A stretch of 64,000 bases of DNA from a cyanobacterium endosymbiont of Epithemia clementina EcSB (GTDB lineage: Bacteria; Cyanobacteriota; Cyanobacteriia; Cyanobacteriales; Microcystaceae). Shown in pieces: positions 8,985 through 19,616 of the stretch; the first letter of the stretch is position 1; every line of letters begins with the position of its first letter. The notes beneath the pieces were generated by a model. It worked only from the letters and a program-made list of their open reading frames with translations. It did not search any database and had not been told where the DNA came from. The stretch spans positions 2,643,833 through 2,707,832 of the forward strand of contig NZ_CP123991.1 in assembly GCF_029919255.1 (NCBI RefSeq). The letters run 5' to 3'. The position numbers and the translations under genes are program-made.

Positions 8985-11243
8985 ATGGAATGGGATCGGC
9001 GGACTTTTCTAAAGACCTTGCTCACCTGGGGAATTAGTCAAGCAGGGCTTGAATGGTTCTCTAGACAACCAAAAATCAAAAATTACTATCAAACATTAGC
9101 TACGCCAACCCCCCGTAAACTGGCATTGTTGGTAGGTATTAATGACTATAGTAGTCATTACAAGTTGAAAGGATGTGTTACTGATGTTGAGCGACAAAGA
9201 GAATTACTAATTTATCGCTTCGGATTTGCCAGTAAAGATATCTTAACCCTGACGGAAGAACAGGGAACTCGTGAAAGAATAGAACAGGCTTTCACCGAAC
9301 ATCTGATTCAACAGGCCAAAGCAGGCGATATCGTGCTGTTTCACTTCAGTGGCTATGGCAATTATGTCAAAGAAAACCTTCATGATGTTTTCCCTCTCTC
9401 GTCCACGCGAAAACGTGGTCTAGTTCCCAAAGATGGGATTTTTTCAACTAAAGGCACTCCCACAACCAACGATCTCCTTGAAGAAACTCTCCTACTGTTA
9501 AGTCAGTCTTTAGCTACTGATAAACTGACCATGGTCTTGGACACTAGTCATCAGCATTTAGGAAGAGAACTAGAAGGAAATTTACAAGGACGTTCTTTTC
9601 CTTATGAGGCTCAACAACCTAGTCCAGAAGAGATAACCTTTCAAACTCAATTAAGAGAGAAACTCAAAGCTAAAAACATCCAAGCTAAACCGTCACAAAT
9701 AGTTGGCACTCTACTAAGGGCTGCTCAACACCAGCAAGTAGCCACCGAAATCATGGGCAATGGCTTTAGTACCGGTTTATTTACTTATCTTCTAACCCAA
9801 TGTCTCTGGCAAGCAACCCCCACCAGTAAAACTATAGTTTCTTTAGAAAATGCCAGTGAACACATGTTTCTTATCAGGGGACAACAACAACAACCTCAAC
9901 TCCAAGCGAACCAAAAACAGCCTTTTTTTACCTACTACCTCCTTCCAGTTACTCCCCAGGGGGCTGAGGGGGTAATTGTACAAGTAGAAGAGAAAACTAC
10001 CGCCACTATTAAACTAACTGGATTGCCTTTATCGGCTATGCAACACTACGGACTTAATTCTTGCTTTAAGGTAGTTGGCTCTCAATCTTCACCCCCCATT
10101 AGCGTACAATTATACTCCTGTGATGGCTTAACTGGTAAGGTTCGACTGCTTCAGATACCACAAGACCAAACTGACATATCGCCCTTAGAAAAGGGACAAT
10201 TACTTCAAGAAACCTTGCGTGTGATTCCTAAAACTCTAGGACTTACTGTTGCCCTCGATAAAAACTTAGAGAGAATTGAACGAGTCGATGCTACGAGTGC
10301 TTTTGCCTCGATGAAAATCGTCTCGTCAATCATTACTGCAGGAGAACCAGGAGCTGACTGCCTCTTGGGACGACAACAAAAGACATTAATTTTCGATGAG
10401 GGAGATTCGTCTAAATTAGAAACAGAAGGAGGCTATGGACTCTTTTTCCAAGGGGGTATCCCAGTTCCCAATACCTTCGGTCAATCGGGAGAAGCTATTA
10501 AATCAGCCGTCGAGAGGCTTCAACCCGCCTTAAAAAAACTCTTGGCTATCAAGTGGTGGCGGCTCACTCTTAATGAAGGTTCTTCGGAATTGGGGCTAGG
10601 GGTGACCCTCAAAAATCTTGATAAATATCCTTCTCTAGTGCTGCAACGACAAACTTTACGCAAACTCTCGTCGGTTAAAACATCTTCAACCCTAACTCAG
10701 GCTGATTTTTCACCACCGATAAGTTCTGCTCCTGATTCTCTACAACTCCAGCATTTACCTCAACTACCACAAGGAAGTCGTCTCCAATGTCAATTGGAAA
10801 ATCGAGGTGATTGTCCTATCTATTATCTAATTTTAGGAGTAGATGCCAGTGGGCAAACCACCGCCTATTTGCCTCCTCAACAAAAAAACCAGACTCAACA
10901 GACAGCCCATCTATCCCCAGGAGAGACCAGACTTATTCCTTTCTCTTCTCAAGGACTTAACTGGACACTGGCCAGTAGTCAGGGATGGGGACAAATGATG
11001 ATTGTCGGTTCTAAATTCCCTTTTACGAAAACTTTAGAAACCCTAGCAGAGTTTCCAGGATTTAAACTTGATCAGGGGCAAATATTTACCCTAGAGGAGC
11101 CCCTTAAGATCACGCAATCACTCTTAGCAGACTTAAATACTTCTAGAGCTTTTTCAAATGAATTGGCAGGAACACTTACAGATAGCTATGTTCTTGATAG
11201 CAGTACCTGGGCTACTTTAAGCCTTGTCTATCAAGTTGTTTAG
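8985..11243 (+). CDS. Caspase-like (orthocaspase, C14) protein with Tyr/Ser in place of the His/Cys dyad
   Basis: A 752-residue protein. It opens with a Tat-like signal, DRRTFLKTLL (twin Arg at residues 5-6), followed by a hydrophobic stretch, so export is likely. Residues ~44-300 form a p20-like caspase fold: LALLVGINDY, then the His-loop position reads FHFSGYG with Tyr124 where active enzymes have His, and the Cys-loop reads MVLDTSH with Ser188 where active enzymes have Cys. Tyr/Ser pseudo-dyads are known in cyanobacterial orthocaspase homologues, and such proteins are expected not to be ordinary cysteine proteases. The C-terminal ~150 residues (from about LQCQLENRGDCPIYYLILGVD) resemble a DUF4384-like beta domain. 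The gene is long and unbroken in a region of decay, which suggests selection. Confidence 0.85.
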   Translation: MEWDRRTFLKTLLTWGISQAGLEWFSRQPKIKNYYQTLATPTPRKLALLVGINDYSSHYKLKGCVTDVERQRELLIYRFGFASKDILTLTEEQGTRERIEQAFTEHLIQQAKAGDIVLFHFSGYGNYVKENLHDVFPLSSTRKRGLVPKDGIFSTKGTPTTNDLLEETLLLLSQSLATDKLTMVLDTSHQHLGRELEGNLQGRSFPYEAQQPSPEEITFQTQLREKLKAKNIQAKPSQIVGTLLRAAQHQQVATEIMGNGFSTGLFTYLLTQCLWQATPTSKTIVSLENASEHMFLIRGQQQQPQLQANQKQPFFTYYLLPVTPQGAEGVIVQVEEKTTATIKLTGLPLSAMQHYGLNSCFKVVGSQSSPPISVQLYSCDGLTGKVRLLQIPQDQTDISPLEKGQLLQETLRVIPKTLGLTVALDKNLERIERVDATSAFASMKIVSSIITAGEPGADCLLGRQQKTLIFDEGDSSKLETEGGYGLFFQGGIPVPNTFGQSGEAIKSAVERLQPALKKLLAIKWWRLTLNEGSSELGLGVTLKNLDKYPSLVLQRQTLRKLSSVKTSSTLTQADFSPPISSAPDSLQLQHLPQLPQGSRLQCQLENRGDCPIYYLILGVDASGQTTAYLPPQQKNQTQQTAHLSPGETRLIPFSSQGLNWTLASSQGWGQMMIVGSKFPFTKTLETLAEFPGFKLDQGQIFTLEEPLKITQSLLADLNTSRAFSNELAGTLTDSYVLDSSTWATLSLVYQVV

Positions 11244-11459
11244 AAGATGACTTAAGTTAAGATGAAAGAGTTGATTAAACTCATCTGTATTGTTTTTTTG
11301 AGCTTTAGCTCTTAACTTCTTCCTTTAATTGTTTAAATTAATTAGATATAGAAGTTTCCGTTAAAATTCACTAAATGTAGAGCTTAAGACAAGAAACTAG
11401 TTTTTGCATGGGAAACTAGAAACTACGACTCTCTACGTAAATTAGCCATATAAATCATT
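11244..11459. other. Intergenic DNA after the caspase-like gene
   Basis: A short inverted pair (CTAGTTT / AAACTAG, around 11398-11420) is the only structure seen; no gene. Confidence 0.5.
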
Positions 11460-11880
11460 TACCTCAAATGACAAAATTCGGCTTTAAAACATTACCCAAA
11501 TTACCAATGTTTGGGAAGATGATTGCCATTCTCTAATTTGTTTTAGAAGCTCCTTAGATTAAGACAAAGAAAAACAAAAAGGATGTATCCTAATTGACTA
11601 TGCCCCCTGACTACCATTGATTGATCAACTCTTTCGGAGTTTTGAAGCGGCGGACCACACTGGCTTTCCTGCTCTATCCCCTGATGATGCACCATTATTA
11701 CTATGGAGATTGCTTTAGGGTTTTGGCTAGCAATTCCCTGAACTTTATTAGCAGATTATGATCTTATTGCTATTGAAATTGATAATCGGGATGTAGATAC
11801 TGCTTATGCTTGTATCATTAGGTAAAAAGTATGGAATTATCCTATACCGTTCTTTGAAGTTTCTTAAACAATTTCTAGCC
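11460..11880 (+). pseudogene. Decayed protein-coding remnant, family not recognised
   Basis: Protein-like peptides appear in order over shifting frames: GCILIDYAP, LIDQLFRSFEAAD, HTGFPALSPDDAPLLLWRL, then DLIAIEIDNRDVDTAYAC and KYGIILYRSLKFLKQF. Stop codons and frameshifts separate them. The base composition is richer in G+C than the surrounding empty DNA, which supports a former gene. I do not recognise the family. Confidence 0.4.
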
Positions 11881-12748
11881 ATAATTTTCAGTAAAAAGTC
11901 TTATAAAAAGCCAAATTAAGCATTTTTTTTTAAAATTATTGTTTTTTTAACTCTAAGCCTACAGAAGACATACTTTCCGAGTTTGAAAATAGTAAATACT
12001 GTAATTTAAAAGATTTAAACATAGATCAAATGTTTGGGAGATCCATCTTTATGAAGGAATTCATCCCTTTCTTGATTAAGAAAAAGCTAAAGATAATAAC
12101 GAACATTGTGATAATGATTTTGCAATCAGGGCGGTATCCTTATCACTCTTATCACTGAGGAAAAATTAAGCTTACATACACCCTAGAAATCAATTTTGTT
12201 TAATGCCAACAATCAGCCTAAAAAATTAGATTATTTTGGGTTAATTGAAATTAATCTTGAGAGAAGATACTATCTTTTTATAACCTAAAAATATTTAAGT
12301 ATTTAACTTGATTTAAGGTATCTTAACAGAAGATTATGATGGGGTGTTAATTAGGATTAATAATCTGCAAAACATAATCGTAAATATTGCAATAATGATG
12401 CAAAAAAAAAATCTATATTTGTATATTACTGATAAATAAATATTTGTTTGTCAAAAAGTATCAACAATAATTAATGCTGACACTATGTTAAATTTTGTCT
12501 ATATTAAAAATAATGGTAATAGGGAAGTTAAATTCTCTCTTCCATTCTCAGCCTATTTTTTAGAATAAGAAGTTCACATTGAAAACTGAGAGAAATAGCT
12601 ATTCCCCGACTGACCATTTACCGATAATATAGAAAATGCTCACTCCGATTAACTAGTGACACAGACCTTAGGGAATGGCATCACCCGCCCCATTTCCTCC
12701 CCATGACGACACCCTCGGAAGGGGTACCTAGCGGCAAATTAAGGATTA
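11881..12748. other. Gene-free stretch upstream of acpP
   Basis: No gene is recognised at 11881-12540. Bases 12640-12740 are markedly richer in C and G and probably hold the promoter and leader of acpP, but I could not fix a promoter. Confidence 0.5.
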
Positions 12749-12997
12749 ATGAACCAAGAAATCTTTGAAAAAGTTAAAAGTATCGTTATCGAACAACTTG
12801 AAGTCGATCCAGGAACAGTAACACCGGAGTCAAGTTTTGCTAATGACTTAGGAGCAGATTCTCTAGATACTGTTGAACTGGTTATGGCATTAGAAGAAGC
12901 ATTTGATATTGAAATTCCTGACGAAGTAGCCGAGCAAATTGACACAGTGGGCAAAGCTGTTGAACACATCGGTGAAAAAGTTACAGCAACCACTTAA
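12749..12997 (+). CDS. acpP: Acyl carrier protein
   Basis: An 82-residue acidic protein with the phosphopantetheine attachment motif [10 protein letters not shown] (the Ser of DSL). It carries growing acyl chains in type II fatty-acid synthesis in the cytosol. Length and sequence are fully typical. It is followed 89 bases later by fabF on the same strand, the conserved cyanobacterial order, so the pair is probably co-transcribed. Confidence 0.97.
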   Translation: MNQEIFEKVKSIVIEQLEVDPGTVTPESSFANDLGADSLDTVELVMALEEAFDIEIPDEVAEQIDTVGKAVEHIGEKVTATT

Positions 12998-13086
12998 CCC
13001 ACGTTTTGGGAGAGGTTGCTGTCCCCATCCCTTACTCTCCTTATAATCTGCGGGGCAGAGTTAGCCTAATATCTTAAGCGAAGATC

Positions 13087-14337
13087 ATGACCAATTCAGA
13101 ATTAAAGCGCGTTGTCGTAACAGGACTAGGTGCAATAACCCCTATTGGCAATAACCTGATGGAATATTGGGACGGATTAGTTAGTGGCCGCAATGGGATT
13201 GGTTTAATTACTCATTTCGATGCCGCCCAGCATGCCTGCCGTTTTGCCGGAGAAGTCAAAGGATTCGACCCCCACGATTACTTAGACCGGAAAGAAGCTA
13301 AACGGATGGACCGTTTTGCACAATTTGGGGTAGCGGCAAGTTTACAAACTTTAGCCGATTCCCAGTTAGTGATTAATGAGCTTAATGCAGACCAAATAGG
13401 AGTAATAATTGGGACGGGGATTGGCGGTCTAAAGGTACTCGAAGATCAACAAGAAATCTACCTTAACCGTGGCCCCAGTCGTTGTAGTCCCTTCATGATT
13501 CCTATGATGATTGCTAACATGGCTGCTGGACTAACAGCAATCCATACGGGAGCTAAAGGACCCAATAGCTGTACGGTAACTGCTTGTGCTGCTGGTTCTA
13601 ATGCTGTGGGAGACGCTTTTCGCCTAGTGCAACGAGGTTACGCCAAAGCGATGATTTGTGGGGGGACGGAAGCTGCTATTACGCCCTTGGGAATAGGCGG
13701 ATTTGCGGCGGCTAGAGCTTTGTCAACTCGCAATGATTATCCAGCAATGGCCTGTCGTCCTTTTGATCGTGATCGCGATGGGTTCGTGATGGGTGAAGGG
13801 GTGGGAATCCTAATCCTTGAAGAACTCAAACACGCTCTTGATCGTGAAGCTAAAATCTATGCCGAAATCGTCGGCTATGGGATGACTTGTGATGCTTATC
13901 ATATGACATCTCCTGTTCCTGATGGTTGCGGCGCAACCCGAGCGATGAAACTGGCGTTAGCCGATGCGGGACTGATTCCAGAACAAGTAAGTTACATTAA
14001 TGCTCACGGAACTAGTACCTTAGCAAATGATGTCACAGAAACTAAAGCTATTAAAAAAGCTTTGGGAAAACACGCTTACAAAATTCTCATTAGTTCTACC
14101 AAATCGATGACAGGCCATTTATTAGGGGGGTCTGGAGGCATAGAAGCAGTGGCCACTGCCATGGCGATCGCTAACGGACAAGTTCCTCCTACAATTAATT
14201 TAGATAATCCTGATCCTGAGTGTGATCTCAATTATGTACCTCATAAAAGTTGCTCTTGTGATATCAAAGTTGCCCTGTCTAATTCCTTTGGATTTGGTGG
14301 ACATAATGTCACCTTAGCTTTTAAAAAATATCAGTAA
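13087..14337 (+). CDS. fabF: Beta-ketoacyl-ACP synthase II
   Basis: A 416-residue condensing enzyme that elongates acyl-ACP with malonyl-ACP. The catalytic Cys in NSCTVTACAAGSNAVGDA and the two catalytic His in NAHGTSTLANDVTETKA and KSMTGHLLGGSGG are all present, as is the C-terminal SNSFGFGGHN loop. It is full length and lies directly downstream of its substrate carrier acpP. Confidence 0.97.
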   Translation: MTNSELKRVVVTGLGAITPIGNNLMEYWDGLVSGRNGIGLITHFDAAQHACRFAGEVKGFDPHDYLDRKEAKRMDRFAQFGVAASLQTLADSQLVINELNADQIGVIIGTGIGGLKVLEDQQEIYLNRGPSRCSPFMIPMMIANMAAGLTAIHTGAKGPNSCTVTACAAGSNAVGDAFRLVQRGYAKAMICGGTEAAITPLGIGGFAAARALSTRNDYPAMACRPFDRDRDGFVMGEGVGILILEELKHALDREAKIYAEIVGYGMTCDAYHMTSPVPDGCGATRAMKLALADAGLIPEQVSYINAHGTSTLANDVTETKAIKKALGKHAYKILISSTKSMTGHLLGGSGGIEAVATAMAIANGQVPPTINLDNPDPECDLNYVPHKSCSCDIKVALSNSFGFGGHNVTLAFKKYQ

Positions 14338-14356
14338 ACAAGAAGGATAAGTGATG

Positions 14357-14383
14357 AATCTCCTTACTGTCGGTAAGGAGATT
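14357..14383 (+). terminator. Hairpin after fabF
   Basis: A perfect 11-bp stem (14357-14367 with 14373-14383) and 5-base loop lie 20 bases after the fabF stop. There is no run of T after it, so termination is inferred from position and stem strength only. Confidence 0.55.
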
Positions 14384-15271
14384 GTCAATCAGGAAATTGA
14401 CAAATTAAATAGACTAACTATGACAAAAATTTAATAGATAAAAGCTAAAAATTTTGCTTAAAAACAGGAGTTTAAATAGAATTTAAAACACAATTGTTAT
14501 CCTCAATATTTTAAGTTTAAATTTGAAAAATTCGACTAGTATCTAAAATACTATCTGCAGAAGTTAAGATTGAAATTATTGTTTAAAAATAACAAGAGAT
14601 AAACTGGATTTATCTTTTCGCCCAACTTTTAGAGAAAGTTTTTTTAGCCAGATTAGGTATAGATAAGAAGTTAGTTGAGTAAAAAGATTAACAAAAAAGT
14701 TCAACCACTTATATTTCTTAAAAATTCAATATGAGAGGTGTTTTTTAGTGACTTGTTGGTCGTTTCAATCGAAGAACGTTTAAAAGATTAAATTTTATTA
14801 ATCAGTTTCACTAACTGTTGCTTCATCTTCTGTTGATTACTGGGAATTACTTAAAGCTTTGATTGATAGAGCTTTTCAAAAAGTTTTTCAGGAAAATATT
14901 ATCCGTAACCAAATAATTTACTAATTGAATGTTACTTTAAATCAGAAACATATTGACAGTCATATATGTTGCCTGCAGTTAATTTTAAAATTAATAATTT
15001 ACTGTGGTTGTAGCAATTAAGTGCAATTTTAATTCATAATGTAATCCTACAGATTTTTTATTATCTAACTAAACATTCAAAAAGTTAATTTATCTTACTA
15101 TGAACCTGATGACAGACTCTTATCTGATTAGAATTAGGTCTACTAATTTCAAAAATTTCTCCTTTGCAAATCTGGAAAAGATAGGACAGTAAAATCATTA
15201 CCCAGGGCATAAGCTCTGCAAAACGATTCTGGTTAACTATACTAGGAAATTCTTTTTCTGCAATGGGAAAG

Positions 15272-15303
15272 AACCCGTAATGGATTTTATCCATTACAGG
15301 GTT
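15272..15303. repeat. 14-bp inverted repeat with one bulged base
   Basis: Arms 15272-15285 and 15289-15303 pair over 14 bp around a TTT loop, with one extra A at 15298. No adjacent gene explains it. Confidence 0.7.
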
Positions 15304-15816
15304 GAGAGCACAATTTATAAAGAGCGATTACGACGGTCACAAATTCGTCTTTTTTTGAGAGATAAAGGCATTTTTTGAAAAAAATGCTGTAGATTAAGGA
15401 ATAAAATAACAATAATCTTAAAGTTCTTGATATTAAGTGATATACAACATTACAAAATACTTCGGTAAGTTCAAGACAATATTTTATATCTAAAGTGCCA
15501 GCTCTCAATAAACACTACTTCCAATACAGAACTGCTCCTCTTTTCTCTCCATTATTCCTATAATATTTGGTTGTTTCCCTTTTTTTTCTTTATGGAATTA
15601 CTTTCTGTTTTCCTACTTTTAGATAGGTAAAACTTATTTAACTCTATATACTAAAATCTTCCTTATTTAAATTTAGTAGTCTTATGCTCACATTTTTTTC
15701 TAAAAGACGTAGTCCTCCCCAATTTGTTTTTTTCTTCTTTCTCCTTAGGAAGGGAGTAAATCCTCGCACCCACTTTTGTTCATGTCTATTTTTAGTCCTT
15801 TTTTAAAATCTTATGG

Positions 15817-15836
15817 GATTTTTCTAAATTAATTAA
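15817..15836. repeat. 20-base direct repeat, copy 1
   Basis: Identical to bases 15967-15986; the two copies are exactly 150 bases apart. The repeat reads GATTTTTCTAAATTAATTAA. Low complexity weakens its meaning. Confidence 0.5.
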
Positions 15837-15966
15837 TTTTATTTTTCTCTCTCGTTTATTTGTTTTGCAAGAGGGGGAAAAGGTTGAAAAGTTGACTCAA
15901 TTTGAAATTGAGCTACTTAAGCTGACTCAGTTTTATACCGAGGTAAAATAGTCGGTAATATAAATA

Positions 15967-15986
15967 GATTTTTCTAAATTAATTAA
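15967..15986. repeat. 20-base direct repeat, copy 2
   Basis: Second copy of the repeat at 15817-15836. Confidence 0.5.
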
Positions 15987-16689
15987 CTTTAAGATTTTTT
16001 GTTGTACGAAATTAAGACCAGAAACTTTTCTTAAGTCATCTTGATGTATATATAAAATAATGACATTAAAAATGTTTATTTTTTTTGATTAGATGGTTTT
16101 GATAAAGCACTTAGAGTTTTTTCATAAAATCCAGCTGAACTGGACTGAAAGCAATGGAACTAACAAAGCACTACTAACTTAGTTTAGAGTAAAAACTTTG
16201 AGCATAATACTCAATACAACTATCGATTTTTTAATTTTCTCCTAGTTTCAAAAATAAATCTATAGAGCAGATAAATTGTACTTTTTTAAAAAAAAATTCC
16301 TAAAAACTAAATTTAAATTCATAAAGATTATCAGTTTTTAATAAAAGTTAAGATACAAACTTGTTAATAAAAGAACTCGACAGTACTAATATCACAACCT
16401 TTATATACTTTTTTCTATTTTATCTGTTTCTCAGTTTAATATTTAAGATACTTAGTTCAACCTTAAACAATAATTGTTTAGAACTTATTAAATCTTATAA
16501 GCAAATAATTTCTCATCTTCATCTAGTATTTTTACATAAAAAAACTTCTTTTCCAGCACTAAACGTCTTCTTAAGTCTTTAAGAAAGCAGAATTACAAGA
16601 CATCTTATCTGGTAAACAGCCATCTTTCTTCTCATTTGATAACTTTGTCACTCTTTCTTGATGTTGGGGTAAATTTAAATTTTTTCTAA

Positions 16690-17040
16690 AAAAATATCAG
16701 AATTATGACTAATTTTTAATAGTTCTAATTCTCTTTATCTTTTTAACTATTTTAATTATTTCTATTGAATAATTTTTTAGCAAATTAGCTAACAATTGTG
16801 GATGAGATTTAAGTATAGATAAAGGAAAACAATATATTCCTTTATCTCCGTAATTTCTAGCTTGATTATCCAAGTTTAACACTTTTTAATTCCTTAAATA
16901 TAGAAATTCTTTATAATCAAAGCTTCTGTCGACTTTTTCCACGTTGGTAGATGATCTAATTCATTTACTCCATTTCCAGCTAAAGTAGCTACTAATAAGT
17001 AGATTTACAACAGGTCTAATATAGCTAATATTTAGCATTT
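16690..17040 (-). pseudogene. Possible decayed coding remnant, family not recognised
   Basis: On the minus strand the translation contains protein-like stretches LAGNGVNELDHLPTW and DNQARNYGDKGIYCFPLS followed by HPQLLANLLKNYS, split by stops and a frameshift. No family recognised. It lies just after the small frame at 17047-17229 on the same strand and might once have been part of the same locus. Confidence 0.3.
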
Positions 17041-17046
17041 TTATCT

Positions 17047-17229
17047 TTAATAAGAGCATTGACCTTCACTATACCCAAATTTAATCAGAAATTCTTCTTC
17101 AAAGTCTTCTAGAAAGTGATAGCATGCCGAAGAACCACTGATGTCACTTTTCGCTTGGATGAACAATTGACAGGCTTTAACCAAATGTTCAGATAATGGC
17201 ATCTCTATCTTAGAAATGGTCTCTGTCAT
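17047..17229 (-). CDS. Small hypothetical protein
   Basis: A 60-residue frame beginning MTETISKIEMPLSEHL and ending EEEFLIKFGYSEGQCSY. Unlike other short frames here it has balanced composition, acidic and amphipathic segments and normal codon use, so it may be a real small protein or the intact end of a decayed one. No clear ribosome-binding site is seen at the usual distance. Function unknown. Confidence 0.4.
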   Translation of the reverse strand: MTETISKIEMPLSEHLVKACQLFIQAKSDISGSSACYHFLEDFEEEFLIKFGYSEGQCSY

Positions 17230-17977
17230 ATCAAGAATTATGAACTAATCTCCACAGAGGTCATCTTTTACTTCTTTGTCTCGGGTTTTCTATCCTGTTA
17301 TTCTTTCTAGGCTTCTTTTAAGCTCCCACACTCATTTTTCTAAGCGACAAATCCTATGGTCAGTTTCACTGTCGTTAGTCCCCTCTAACTTAATCCCTTA
17401 CGATTGCCATGGGTCTTATGACAGATGATCGTCCATGATTAATAGAACTTTAATATATTTTAACCAATAAATCATTAAGGGAAAATTATTCATTCATTCC
17501 GACTGTATTTGTGACACAGTCAATAAACTGATTGTTGTTAAACACTTGACTAGACAACAATCCCAACCTTTTTTACCAACTTTACTTCTTTAATATTGAG
17601 CTAAAGATCAGTTAAATGATTAGATAGTTGTTAGCCATCATTTAGTTTTTTATCCTTTTCTGAAAGTTATTCAATAAATTTTACGTCTTCTTCTTTCCAA
17701 GTTTTTCCCTTCTACTTCTCGGAGAATCCCACAGTCTTTCTTTTCTTTAAAGAGTATCGAGAAACTACCTTCTTAATTGGAATTTAAGTATAGATTTAAC
17801 TAATCTGCAACTTCTTCAACTTTTCATTTTCTTGTGTTTAAATAGAAAATTCTTGATCTTGTTCTCTTTCTGGAAAGAATCAGAAGGGCAGGCTGGCATC
17901 CAGTGATCACTCTTTTTAAACCACTTTACACTTATTTAAACTCGTTGATTTATTTAGTTCAGAAAGAGCAAAAAATA
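17230..17977. other. Decayed DNA between the small frame and the SpmAB-type gene
   Basis: Composition is closer to coding DNA than in neighbouring empty regions, but every frame on both strands is cut by stops and no family can be named. Confidence 0.45.
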
Positions 17978-19339
17978 TCAACCTAACCAAAAAATTCGAG
18001 CAAACAGACAAGCAGATAAAATCCCTGAAGTATCTGCTAACAAAGCAGCTACTAATCCATGGCGGATATTCGTAATCCCAATTGATCCAAAATAAACTGC
18101 TAACACGTAAAAAGTAGTTTCTGTACTACCCATAATAATTGAAGAAACAAAGGCACTGTAAGAGTTAGGGTCACGTTCTATAGCCTCAGTCATTAAAGCA
18201 AATGCGCCATTTCCAGACAAGGGACGTAATAAAGCCATTGGCAATACATCCACCGGAAGACCAATCCAGTTAGTATAGGGACTCAAAAAATAAATAACTT
18301 TATCCATTGCCCCCGATGCACGAAACATGCCAATGGCCACTAAAATTGCTACTAAAAAGGGGATAATTCGGATGGCAATATCAAACCCTTGTTTAGCTCC
18401 TTCGGTAACTGCTTCATAAACTTTAACTCCTCGTCCGACACCATAGACAACAATTAATAAAATTAAGGCAGGAAGTAACCAATGAGCGAGAAATTCTTGA
18501 CGGATAAATTCTCCTAAATTATTACTATTAATTGCCTGATAAAGAATAGCTCCTAAAAATCCTCCACAACATCCCCAGGAAAAAAAGCGGGATAATAAAT
18601 TAGGAGAATACAAAAGATGGTCAAAATTGGAGTTTTCTTCTATTTCTATTAGGCTATCTATTTTAACAGATTCGTCTTTTATCTCAGATGTCTGGGGAGA
18701 AGGTTGAGACAAGAATTTAGCGTAATTCTTGTCTCTTTTTCCTAACCAAACTGAAACCGAAATTCCTAACACTGTTGAAACTGTTGTTGCTAAAAAAGTT
18801 GGTATCCAAATGGCAGCCGGAAGGTTACTTCCTGCTGCCGCCCGCACCCCAATGACCCCTAGGGGGAATAGTGCAACACTAGAGGTATTAATCGCTAAAA
18901 ATAGGCACATAGCATTAGTAGCTGTACCTGGAAAGGGATTGAGCTTATCGAGTTCAATCATCGCCTTCAACCCAAACGGGGTAGCGGCATTCCCTAGTCC
19001 TAACATATTGGCAGAGATGTTTAACAACATTGCCCCCATCGCGGGATGAGTGGGAGGAACATCAGGAAATAACTGAATCATCAAAGGTTTAAGCCATTCT
19101 GCTATGGTTAACATTAATCCTCCAGCTTCTAACACGCGGATTAGTCCCAACCACAGTGCCATAATACCAATTAACCCAACGGCTAATTCAACAGCACTTT
19201 TGGCTGAGTCTACGCTAGCTTTAGTTATAGCTTCCATCCTGCCTGTATACCCTGCTAGAAGAATAGAAATAACTATAAGACTTACAAAAACAAGGTTAAT
19301 TGCGCTGGGCCGTCCAGCCTGAGAACGCAGAAAGGTCAT
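17978..19339 (-). CDS. Nucleoside-recognition (Gate) domain membrane protein, SpmA-SpmB-like fusion
   Basis: A 453-residue polytopic membrane protein made of two Gate domains. The first half (residues ~30-200) carries WLGLIRVLEAGGLM and LNISANMLGLGNAATPFGLKAM, the signature of spore maturation protein A; the second (residues ~280-450) carries PFLVAILVAIGMFRASGAM and GNGAFALMTEAI plus GSTETTFYVLAVYFG, the signature of SpmB. A polar linker (~residues 205-240) joins them. The fused form is usual in non-sporulating bacteria; the solute is unknown (nucleosides are suggested by the domain name only). Full length. Confidence 0.85.
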   Translation of the reverse strand: MTFLRSQAGRPSAINLVFVSLIVISILLAGYTGRMEAITKASVDSAKSAVELAVGLIGIMALWLGLIRVLEAGGLMLTIAEWLKPLMIQLFPDVPPTHPAMGAMLLNISANMLGLGNAATPFGLKAMIELDKLNPFPGTATNAMCLFLAINTSSVALFPLGVIGVRAAAGSNLPAAIWIPTFLATTVSTVLGISVSVWLGKRDKNYAKFLSQPSPQTSEIKDESVKIDSLIEIEENSNFDHLLYSPNLLSRFFSWGCCGGFLGAILYQAINSNNLGEFIRQEFLAHWLLPALILLIVVYGVGRGVKVYEAVTEGAKQGFDIAIRIIPFLVAILVAIGMFRASGAMDKVIYFLSPYTNWIGLPVDVLPMALLRPLSGNGAFALMTEAIERDPNSYSAFVSSIIMGSTETTFYVLAVYFGSIGITNIRHGLVAALLADTSGILSACLFARIFWLG

Positions 19340-19616
19340 AAACTATCAGAGTAAGAGTTAAAATTCACGTAATTCTGTGTCTAAAACATTACCCCCAATT
19401 TGAGTTCCGCGTCAAATATTTCGAATCCGAGACTTTACGAGACTTAAATTGTAAGGTTTAAAAAACCAAGGCTAGTTTTTAAAGACTTACACGAGGTCCA
19501 AAATGTTTTTTAGAAACACTTCAGACTTTAGTAAAGAAGTTAGTGCTTAATTATTCGTGATCACGGTACAATCACAATTACTCCATATCTTCATTTATCT
19601 ATGAGTCATCGATACC

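Larger units (their letters stand above)
14384..16689. other. Long decayed stretch without a recognisable gene
   Basis: AT-rich DNA. Short open frames on both strands (for example minus strand 15085-15508 and plus strand 16361-16582) have low-complexity translations rich in Leu, Phe, Ile and Lys and no family features. Structures seen are a 14-bp hairpin at 15272-15303 and a 20-base direct repeat (15817-15836 and 15967-15986). The downstream neighbour of fabF appears to have been lost here. Confidence 0.5.

Noticed and set aside
12739-12993. 84-residue minus-strand frame
   Set aside because: It is the antisense shadow of acpP; Ser/Thr-rich translation with no family features.
15085-15508. 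Two minus-strand frames of 69 and 73 residues
   Set aside because: No ribosome-binding sites, no family features, Leu/Phe/Ile-rich translation, in decayed DNA with a hairpin across their junction. A remnant is possible but cannot be supported.
16361-16582. 73-residue plus-strand frame
   Set aside because: Low-complexity Leu/Phe/Ile translation typical of AT-rich non-coding DNA.
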